This document shows, in pieces, positions 1-5,193 of a DNA stretch of 5,193 bases (position 1 is its first letter; the number at the start of each line of letters is the position of its first letter). The position numbers and the translations under genes were made by a program. Under the pieces are notes generated by a model. It saw only the letters and a program-made list of their open reading frames with translations. It was not told where the DNA came from and did not search any database. The stretch is from Gammaproteobacteria bacterium UBA1119 (GTDB lineage: Bacteria; Pseudomonadota; Gammaproteobacteria; Pseudomonadales; Azotimanducaceae): the NCBI GenBank assembly GCA_002313255.1, contig DCBA01000076.1, forward strand, positions 1 through 5,193, given 5' to 3'.

Positions 1-1862
1 AGCTTGTCCTTGGCAGCCTCATGTAGCGCCTGAACGAGGTAAGACTCCGTTTCAGGGTCGAGTGCCGACGTGGGTTCATCCAGAATCAAAACACTTGCCG
101 GTTTAAGTAGGCCACGGGCAATCGCGATGCGTTGTTTCTGGCCTACAGATATTTTGCTGGTCACGGTACCTAGAAGCGTTTCGTAGCCGTCGGGTAGATC
201 TGAAATGAACCCGTGTGCGCCAGCTGTATGCGCGGCACGCTCGACCTCTTCCCGGCTCGCTGTCGGGTTACCGTAACGAATGTTGTCGAGAATCGAATCT
301 GAAAACAACTGCGTTTCCTGAAACACGTACGAGACGTGGCTACGTATGCTACTCAGCGCAATATTCTGCGTGTCAACGCCATCGACTTCGATAGACCCCC
401 GCGTGGGTGCATAGAACTCAGGAATTAAGTACGCGAGACTGGTTTTTCCAGATCCCGTCGGACCCACCAATGCCGTGATTTCACCCTTTTTAAATTCCAG
501 AGAGACGTCGTCAAGCGCTTGACGACCGTCCGCAAATGTCAGGCTGACTCGGCGCAACGTAATAGCATTGTTAATGGATTTGAGTTCTTCGCCAGAGCGA
601 TCTGCTTCACTCGGTAAATCCATAAGAAAAAACACCCGCCGTATGCCCGGGACATCCGCTTGAATGCGAATCCACAGATAAGGTAAGGCCGTGACCGCTC
701 CGGACAACCACGAGTAATAGTAAAAAAGCACGCCATAATCTCCTGGCGTCAAAACGCCCTCAATCACCCGGCTTGAGATGAAGTAAAACGCGATGAAGCC
801 CATCAGGCCGCGCGCACCTCCGTTAGCTACGCCGTATAAGAGCCGCACCAACAATTCGGCCCGGTACCGCTTAAAAGACTCGTTCGAATGGACGCTAAAC
901 CGCTCGCGCTCGCGTTTGTTACCTCCCAAGCTTTGAACGGCGAGCACATTGCTTATGCCTTCTTCGATGTTTCCCGTGGTGACGCTGCCTGCCGCTCGAC
1001 TCGCCTGACTACGTCGTCGCATCAGCCGAGGAAACGGCAACATGGCAATCAACTGGACGGGCAAAATGCAGACCCCTAACCAAATAATTTCGGGCGCTTC
1101 ACCGTAATTGAACGCCATGACCGTAAGGACCAGACCGCCCGTAAGTACTGCGCCGATAGGTGATTGAACGGTCTGAAAGAATACGTTTGTAACTGCAGCC
1201 GTGTCGTACATCACCCGATACAAGCTGTCCCCTATACGCGTATCGCTCAGCAACGGCATCTGCAACGATTGGATTCGCTCAAAGAGTTGAGACCTCAACA
1301 AGTGGTTCACTGCCTGACTTAGACCGAGTTGGAGTCGAAATTCGACAAAACCCAAAAGACCCGCGAATTTCGAGAAGGCCGAGTTCGCATCATTTTCGGT
1401 TTGGGTCGCCTTGTCGTGGCCTTGCGCCATGGTGGCATCGACCTGATCGTTAGCCCCTCCCGTCGAACCAAATCCACCAATGGTGATCATCATGACCACC
1501 CCGAGAAGCAATACCCATAACATCATCTCGAAAGGCGTCTTGCCCACCAATAAGTTCACGAACGGCGCGAAGTAACCGGGAAAAGCGCTTGGGTCCACCG
1601 CGTTATTGAGAATCACGTTATCGATTACGATCTTGATAGGCCACGGGAGGATGAGTGGAGTCGCAAGCGAAATCCCGAATAGCACGAACTTAGCCGCGAA
1701 CCGGTAGGGGAAGAAACGAATGTAGGTAAGAGCTCGACCGATAACCCGGCACGTCTCCCTAAAGCTAAGATCGGTGCCTACATCTAGGTTGCTAGCCGCC
1801 ACATCCAGGGCTTCCTCGAGCTGTTTACTTGAAGTTGGTCCCGGCGAAGCTGTATCGCTCAC
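1..1862 (-). CDS. ABC exporter half-transporter (TMD-NBD), second subunit, partial at the left edge
   Basis: One open frame runs from GTG at 1862 to the window edge (620 codons seen, 3' end missing). It encodes a fused membrane-domain and ATPase subunit of a type IV (MsbA-like) ABC exporter in the inner membrane. Estimated helices: TM1 55-80, TM2 113-132, TM3 228-250, TM4 256-277, TM5 344-365, TM6 372-394. The ATPase domain has Walker A GPTGSGKT (467-474), Q-loop Gln515, signature ISVGQ (571-575) in place of LSGGQ, Walker B VLILDE (591-596) with catalytic Glu596, and D-loop SALD. The H-loop lies beyond the edge. The A-loop position has Phe443 rather than Tyr, and the usual GERG-like X-loop before the signature is absent. 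A polar stretch at about 133-168 after TM2 is not usual. The start is fixed by the GTGA overlap with the upstream gene and a GGGAG ribosome site 7 bases upstream. It probably pairs with the upstream ABC subunit as a heterodimer; substrate unknown. Confidence 0.93.
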   Translation of the reverse strand, partial: MSDTASPGPTSSKQLEEALDVAASNLDVGTDLSFRETCRVIGRALTYIRFFPYRFAAKFVLFGISLATPLILPWPIKIVIDNVILNNAVDPSAFPGYFAPFVNLLVGKTPFEMMLWVLLLGVVMMITIGGFGSTGGANDQVDATMAQGHDKATQTENDANSAFSKFAGLLGFVEFRLQLGLSQAVNHLLRSQLFERIQSLQMPLLSDTRIGDSLYRVMYDTAAVTNVFFQTVQSPIGAVLTGGLVLTVMAFNYGEAPEIIWLGVCILPVQLIAMLPFPRLMRRRSQASRAAGSVTTGNIEEGISNVLAVQSLGGNKRERERFSVHSNESFKRYRAELLVRLLYGVANGGARGLMGFIAFYFISSRVIEGVLTPGDYGVLFYYYSWLSGAVTALPYLWIRIQADVPGIRRVFFLMDLPSEADRSGEELKSINNAITLRRVSLTFADGRQALDDVSLEFKKGEITALVGPTGSGKTSLAYLIPEFYAPTRGSIEVDGVDTQNIALSSIRSHVSYVFQETQLFSDSILDNIRYGNPTASREEVERAAHTAGAHGFISDLPDGYETLLGTVTSKISVGQKQRIAIARGLLKPASVLILDEPTSALDPETESYLVQALHEAAKDK

Positions 1863-4270
1863 GGGACTTCTCCCATGGAGGAACCACCCGAGAGTTCCAA
1901 CTCGGCTTCCACAAAACGACGGTAACGACCCGCTTCAAGATTCATGAGGTCCTGGTGATATCCGGCCTCCAGTATCTGGCCTTGATCGAGGTAGAGAATC
2001 TGGTCCGCTTGTTGGATGGTGGAGATACGATGGGTGATCAAGAAGATAACGCGGTCTTCGCCCCAGCGAGCTAGCCGTTCGAATACCTTATGTTCGGTCT
2101 CCGCATCAAGGGCAGCGGTCGGTTCATCCAAAATTAGGACCGGCGCATTCTTCGCCAGCGCTCGGGCAATGGACAAACGTTGTCGCTGACCCGTAGACAA
2201 CCGCCCTCCCCGATCGCCGAGCATCGTGTCAAGCCCTTCGGGCAGACTCGCGATGTAATCTTCCGCACAGGCAACTTGCGCCGCCTTCATCACGTCATCG
2301 TCATTGGCATCGGGTGCAACATAGCGAATGTTGTCTCGCACGCTCATGCCAAATAGCACGTTCTCCTGAAGCGCTATCGATACATTAGACCGCAAACTCT
2401 CGATATCGAAACGCCGTACATCGTTGCCGTCCATCAACACCGTGCCGGAATCGGGATCGAACAACCTGGTGATCATGCTTACTAACGTACTTTTGCCACA
2501 ACCCGTTGGGCCAACAAGGGCTGTGATCGTGCCAATCGAGGCACTGAAATTTATTCCGCGCAGGACCGGGCGGTCAGGATCGTACCCAAAACTAACGTTG
2601 TCGAATCGTATTTCTCCTTGAAAGTGAGGCATGGGGATCGCATCGGGTGCGTTCTTAACATCGGGCTCGATATCCAGAATCTCAAAGACTCGATCAAGTC
2701 CCATTGCCATGTCTTGGGCCGAAGTCCAATCGCGCACTAGCCCACGCACCTGACCACTCGACGTGAACAGCTCACCTTGTGCCCACTGAAACGCACTCAG
2801 ATTCCAACGCACAAAGCTCAAGCCGACCAAGCCGATGAGCACAGCGGCAAACGTTTCCCGGCTGTCACTCGCCCAAAGAGCCATCAGGAATTCACCGCCC
2901 AACAGGATCGAAGCCGCCAACGTAAACATGACAATGCCGACAACGGCGACCAGCGACCGCACTCTATGAGCCGCGTTAAATGCTTTCACGCTATCGGCTT
3001 CAAACCGTACCTGCTCGGAATGCTCCCGCCCGTATGCTTTCACCACACTAATGGCACCAAGTACTTCTTGAACGCGCGAGGTTAGATCAGAATTGGTTTC
3101 CCGAGCACGCAGCGAACGCGTTCGAACCCGTGGCGAAAACCACGCCGCCCAAGCGACGGCCATCACTGCAATGGTGGCTCCCATAAGCCCAAGGATCGGG
3201 TCCAGTGCGGCGACGAAAAAGATGGTCATCGCATATTGGGTGACTTGGGTCGAAACTGACACAACCATTCCTATAATCGCTGTCACTTGCGCCGAGTCCT
3301 GATAAATGCGGTAAACCGAATCGCCGACTCGATGATCGCTGTGATAACGGAGCGATAACTGATGCCAACGTTCGACCAGTGCGAGGCGAAGATCCTGGTT
3401 GATCCGTTGCATGATCCATACGTTGTAATAGGGCAAGGCGAGCGTGAATGGAAACGTAATGACTCCCATACCTACCAGGAACACGATATAGATCCATTGG
3501 AGGTCCTGCCGCTCAGCGTTACTCAACGTTTCAACGGTTCCCGAAGCGAGTTCCGGTCGATTCACGAACTCTGCTAAAAACGGAGTCAAAGGTTCAGCTT
3601 GCAGAATAGATTGATTCAGAAGATCAATCGTGAATAACCCGGTCACGATTCCGACTAGGGTAGAAACCCACACCATTACGTAGTAGTAGACCAGATGGCA
3701 GCCTAGACGCAGTCGAATCTGGAGCCGTCCGCCCTCGATACGGTACTGAAACAACCACATGGAGAGGCACGCGAAACAGACCGCCCCAACCTGTATGTCG
3801 TCCTCCCAACCGTCGACCACAAAAATCGCAAACAGCATCGCGGACGTTCCAACCAACACGGCGGCGACCGCAGCCCCGGCAAATAAACGACCGTTTGAGA
3901 AATTGAGCAACCACGCAAGCAGCGCCATGCCGAGTGTGCCGTATACCAGCAAATCGAATCGCCAATCGATACCAAAAGGTAGCCAACCGGCGAAGGGACC
4001 CAACAAAGCGAGCAGCGTTACGACAAATGGGACGTAACGGTAGCTCCAATCAGGGCTTCCAACAGACTGCCAAAACCACGCAGAGAGGACCGTTCGGTCA
4101 CGCCAGTATCCGATCAACATGGGACGTAAGTAGGGCCACGTTCGCAAGAAAATGCGAAATACGGCGGTAAAGCCTCGGCCGTCCGGATCCCGTGCCTCCG
4201 TGTCCGAGGGAAGCTTTGCTGGGCCCCAAACAGCAATCGCGTTAGCGCGTTGATCGTCCCGAACTGACAA
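1859..4270 (-). CDS. ABC exporter half-transporter with an N-terminal extra membrane domain, first subunit
   Basis: This is an 803-residue fused TMD-NBD ABC exporter subunit, about 200 residues longer than the usual 570-600. Residues 1-77 are mostly soluble and include an elbow-helix-like FLRTWPYLRP. About four extra hydrophobic helices follow (roughly 78-100, 105-123, 129-151, 159-175). The six-helix core then runs at about 189-215, 258-281, 331-352, 355-377, 438-462 and 471-490. The ATPase domain has A-loop Tyr563, Walker A GPTGCGKS (587-594), Q-loop Gln635, signature LSTGQ (691-695), Walker B VLILDE (711-716) with catalytic Glu716, D-loop AALD and H-loop His747, so it should be active. It starts at TTG 4270: an in-frame TGA lies five codons upstream, and GAGGA sits 9 bases before the TTG. 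The stop overlaps the next ABC gene by 4 bases, and the dioxygenase gene lies 63 bases upstream. A heterodimer with the next gene's product is the best reading. The extension recalls the TMD0 of TAP-type transporters in layout only. Substrate unknown. Confidence 0.95.
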   Translation of the reverse strand: MSVRDDQRANAIAVWGPAKLPSDTEARDPDGRGFTAVFRIFLRTWPYLRPMLIGYWRDRTVLSAWFWQSVGSPDWSYRYVPFVVTLLALLGPFAGWLPFGIDWRFDLLVYGTLGMALLAWLLNFSNGRLFAGAAVAAVLVGTSAMLFAIFVVDGWEDDIQVGAVCFACLSMWLFQYRIEGGRLQIRLRLGCHLVYYYVMVWVSTLVGIVTGLFTIDLLNQSILQAEPLTPFLAEFVNRPELASGTVETLSNAERQDLQWIYIVFLVGMGVITFPFTLALPYYNVWIMQRINQDLRLALVERWHQLSLRYHSDHRVGDSVYRIYQDSAQVTAIIGMVVSVSTQVTQYAMTIFFVAALDPILGLMGATIAVMAVAWAAWFSPRVRTRSLRARETNSDLTSRVQEVLGAISVVKAYGREHSEQVRFEADSVKAFNAAHRVRSLVAVVGIVMFTLAASILLGGEFLMALWASDSRETFAAVLIGLVGLSFVRWNLSAFQWAQGELFTSSGQVRGLVRDWTSAQDMAMGLDRVFEILDIEPDVKNAPDAIPMPHFQGEIRFDNVSFGYDPDRPVLRGINFSASIGTITALVGPTGCGKSTLVSMITRLFDPDSGTVLMDGNDVRRFDIESLRSNVSIALQENVLFGMSVRDNIRYVAPDANDDDVMKAAQVACAEDYIASLPEGLDTMLGDRGGRLSTGQRQRLSIARALAKNAPVLILDEPTAALDAETEHKVFERLARWGEDRVIFLITHRISTIQQADQILYLDQGQILEAGYHQDLMNLEAGRYRRFVEAELELSGGSSMGEVP
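1870..1874 (-). promoter_or_regulatory. Ribosome binding site for the second ABC gene
   Basis: On the minus strand GGGAG (within GGGAGAAG) lies 7 bases before the GTG at 1862. It sits inside the last codons of the upstream ABC gene. Together with the GTGA stop/start overlap at 1859-1862, it supports GTG as the real start and suggests coupled translation of the two ABC subunits. Confidence 0.75.
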
Positions 4271-4333
4271 AGCTCTACTTCCTCATATCAACTGCGAGCG
4301 TCCAAGATGCACTCAAATTCCGTTTGGGGGGCT
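4271..4333 (-). other. Short gap between the dioxygenase and ABC genes
   Basis: These 63 bases contain the ribosome site of the first ABC gene. I see no stem followed by a T run on the minus strand and no convincing -35/-10 pair. Read-through transcription from the oxygenase gene into the two ABC genes is therefore the simplest view, making a three-gene operon likely though not proven. Confidence 0.5.
4280..4284 (-). promoter_or_regulatory. Ribosome binding site deciding the TTG start of the first ABC gene
   Basis: On the minus strand GAGGA precedes the TTG at 4270 with a 9-base spacer. An in-frame TGA just upstream (4285-4283) rules out a longer protein, and there is no ATG or GTG among the first codons. 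This makes the rare TTG the most likely start. Confidence 0.65.
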
Positions 4334-5008
4334 CTAGAGGACGGTGGTCCCGTCTTTGTACGCCGAATTCGATTTTTCGGCGCGCACAGGATCGATGTCC
4401 GATGATCCGGCCCAGTACGCAAACACCATCGCATTTCTTTCCCGATCGTCGAGTGGGTCGATACTCCAATGTACCGTCCTCGTGCTGTGCATTACTGCAT
4501 CACCGGGATCCACTTCGAGCCGGAAGATGTTCGTATTGTCCTCGTCGTAGTCGCGAAGCGGGTATACATATTCAAATTCTCGCTTGTGCGAACCCTTTTC
4601 GTAATGCGTACAACCGTTGCATCTGTCGATTCGATCCAACGCAATCCAAAGCGAGATCCCCAATGATGACCTTCGATAACTACCCAGCGCATCAAAATGT
4701 GGCAGCGTCCGTGTAACGCCTTCGGGTTTCGCGATCCAACTCACGTTATCGGGACTAATGCTGTCCTCGAGGAGGAATTTCATCAACGGGATGTGTGGAC
4801 CTTCTTCAAGGTAATGCCGAAACCAAGCGTGTTCCTTGTCCATGCTCTTCATCGTCCCCACCGCCCGGAACCGTTGCTCGGTAACCTCGCTATGAAAGAA
4901 TTCGAGTTGGGCCCGCATCTGACTGAGTTCATCTTCAGGGAGATAATTTCGCAGGACCACGAACCCGTCACGTTCGTATTCCGTTTTGAGTTCTTCGCAA
5001 TGCCGCAT
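4334..5008 (-). CDS. Phytanoyl-CoA dioxygenase (PhyH) family Fe(II)/2-oxoglutarate oxygenase
   Basis: This is a soluble 224-residue protein (from ATG 5008) of the PhyH family. These enzymes use Fe(II), O2 and 2-oxoglutarate to hydroxylate, or sometimes halogenate or otherwise oxidise, lipids and small metabolites. The N-terminus EYERDGFVVLRNYLPEDEL (about 10-28) is the typical family opening. The facial triad is visible: His104 and Asp106 in PHFDALG, and His180 in TVHWS. Arg191, eleven residues after the distal His, is the expected 2-oxoglutarate anchor. CNGCTHYEKGSHK (130-142) matches the family's NG...PGSHK segment. Having Asp rather than Ala or Gly in HxD argues for a hydroxylase rather than a halogenase. 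The frame stays open upstream to a TTG at 5074, which would add 22 residues. I prefer ATG 5008 because the family homology begins there, although neither start has a good ribosome site. The protein is somewhat shorter than many family members. It lies just upstream of two ABC exporter genes on the same strand. Substrate unknown. Confidence 0.88.
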   Translation of the reverse strand: MRHCEELKTEYERDGFVVLRNYLPEDELSQMRAQLEFFHSEVTEQRFRAVGTMKSMDKEHAWFRHYLEEGPHIPLMKFLLEDSISPDNVSWIAKPEGVTRTLPHFDALGSYRRSSLGISLWIALDRIDRCNGCTHYEKGSHKREFEYVYPLRDYDEDNTNIFRLEVDPGDAVMHSTRTVHWSIDPLDDRERNAMVFAYWAGSSDIDPVRAEKSNSAYKDGTTVL

Positions 5009-5022
5009 ACTCAAGTTTAAGC

Positions 5023-5046
5023 TCGAATTCGTTAAAGCGAATTCGA
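5023..5046. repeat. Perfect 9-base inverted repeat before the oxygenase gene
   Basis: TCGAATTCG (5023-5031) and CGAATTCGA (5038-5046) are exact reverse complements separated by TTAAAG. The core CGAATTCG is itself palindromic, so it also occurs as a direct repeat with a 14-base period. The left copy belongs to an imperfect tandem pair (5015-5031 and 5031-5045). The element lies 15-38 bases before ATG 5008, so in RNA it could fold as a hairpin near the start, or in DNA act as an operator. If the TTG at 5074 is the true start, it is coding sequence. Confidence 0.6.
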
Positions 5047-5071
5047 TCCTTACAAAGCGACCCCCACGATA

Positions 5072-5083
5072 CAAGTTAACTTG
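5072..5083. repeat. 12-base perfect palindrome upstream of the oxygenase gene
   Basis: CAAGTTAACTTG reads the same on both strands and overlaps the alternative TTG start codon at 5074. Its length and symmetry suit a binding site for a dimeric repressor or activator, but no known operator is recognised. Confidence 0.4.
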
Positions 5084-5093
5084 CTCGGGAATG

Positions 5094-5115
5094 CACCCAT
5101 TTTGTAATTTGGGTG
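5094..5115. repeat. Interrupted inverted repeat CACCCA-N10-TGGGTG
   Basis: Two exact 6-base arms flank a 10-base A/T-rich centre, giving a 22-base dyad like an operator contacted on two successive helical turns. No T run follows on either strand, so it is not a terminator. Arms of this length can arise by chance in a region of this size. Confidence 0.3.
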
Positions 5116-5127
5116 AAATAGACTAGC

Positions 5128-5150
5128 GCCGTTTTGACGCACTTAACGGC
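5128..5150. repeat. Interrupted inverted repeat GCCGTT-N11-AACGGC
   Basis: Two exact 6-base arms lie 11 bases apart at the far end of the upstream region. Read on the minus strand the stem is followed only by a weak T-containing tract, so a terminator of a preceding gene is possible but not convincing. Chance is a fair alternative. Confidence 0.25.
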
Positions 5151-5162
5151 ACTATGTATGTT
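5134..5162 (+). promoter_or_regulatory. Possible rightward sigma70-type promoter
   Basis: On the plus strand TTGACG (5134-5139, 5 of 6 to consensus) is followed after 17 bases by TATGTT (5157-5162, 4 of 6). It would drive a divergent gene beyond the right edge. It overlaps the ATG at 5158, so that ATG could not be the start if this promoter is real. Confidence 0.25.
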
Positions 5163-5193
5163 GGATCAGCTTGAGGGTTTGATAGCAACCAAG

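Larger units (their letters stand above)
5009..5193 (-). other. Leader/intergenic region upstream of the oxygenase gene
   Basis: These 185 bases hold no gene I can support. The oxygenase promoter should be here if the operon starts with that gene, but I found no strong -35/-10 pair on the minus strand. The region instead holds a cluster of dyad-symmetric sequences, listed separately. At the right edge a minus-strand frame ends at TAG 5123-5125, and a plus-strand frame opens at ATG 5158 and stays open to the edge. Both are too short to call as genes. Confidence 0.5.

Noticed and set aside
1..1862. Possible frameshift or pseudogene in the second ABC gene because of the odd polar segment after TM2
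   Set aside because: The frame is open without interruption through all 620 codons, with conserved motifs on both sides of the segment, so an in-frame insertion is the better explanation.
1829..2074. Plus-strand 81-residue open frame across the junction of the two ABC genes
   Set aside because: It is antisense to the conserved ATPase domain and the gene overlap. The translation resembles no family and there is no supporting promoter.
3087..3497. 136-residue minus-strand open frame inside the first ABC gene
   Set aside because: It lies wholly within the well-supported ABC coding frame, has no recognisable domain and is an out-of-frame shadow. The same applies to the 141-residue frame at 3624-4049.
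4280..4320. Possible promoter with TTGAGT as -35 in the gap before the first ABC gene
   Set aside because: No acceptable -10 hexamer lies at 16-18 bases. The nearest TATGAG is 22 bases away and overlaps the ribosome site.
4361..4382. Hairpin CGCCGAA-N8-TTCGGCG near the 3' end of the oxygenase gene
   Set aside because: It is a perfect 7-base stem, but it lies inside the coding sequence and has no T run after it on the minus strand. It does not look like a terminator and may be chance.
4697..5020. Plus-strand 107-residue open frame opposite the oxygenase gene
   Set aside because: It is antisense to the N-terminal half of the PhyH-like protein, whose catalytic motifs clearly fix the coding strand.

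Overview
This 5.2-kb bacterial window carries three genes, all on the minus strand, so transcription runs from the right edge to the left edge. Base composition is moderate (about 48-57% G+C in the 60-base lines I counted by hand). The two ABC genes start with TTG and GTG. Nothing identifies the organism closely. A Gram-negative, possibly environmental or marine proteobacterium would fit the gene content, but that is only inference.

Layout in transcription order. Positions 5009-5193 are a leader or intergenic stretch with several dyad-symmetric sequences. Positions 4334-5008 encode a small phytanoyl-CoA-dioxygenase-like (PhyH family) Fe(II)/2-oxoglutarate oxygenase with an intact H-x-D...H...R active site. 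After a 63-base gap, 1859-4270 encodes an 803-residue ABC exporter half-transporter with about four extra N-terminal membrane helices. Its stop codon overlaps, as GTGA, the GTG start of a second ABC exporter half-transporter. That second gene fills the rest of the window and runs off the left edge at residue 620, just before its H-loop. It is recognisable as one open frame from position 1862 to position 1.

The two ABC proteins share an unusual common motif (R-[IV]-G-D-S-[VL]-Y-R...D-[ST]-A-x-V-T) at the cytoplasmic end of the helix 2/3 region. They are translationally coupled, so they most likely form a heterodimeric exporter. The oxygenase directly upstream suggests a small metabolite, lipid or peptide that is hydroxylated and then exported, but no substrate can be read from the sequence. 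The most distinctive points are the TMD0-like N-terminal extension of the first ABC subunit, a polar insertion of about 35 residues just after TM2 of the second, and the cluster of palindromes before the oxygenase gene. I saw no tRNA, rRNA, CRISPR array, insertion sequence or convincing intrinsic terminator.
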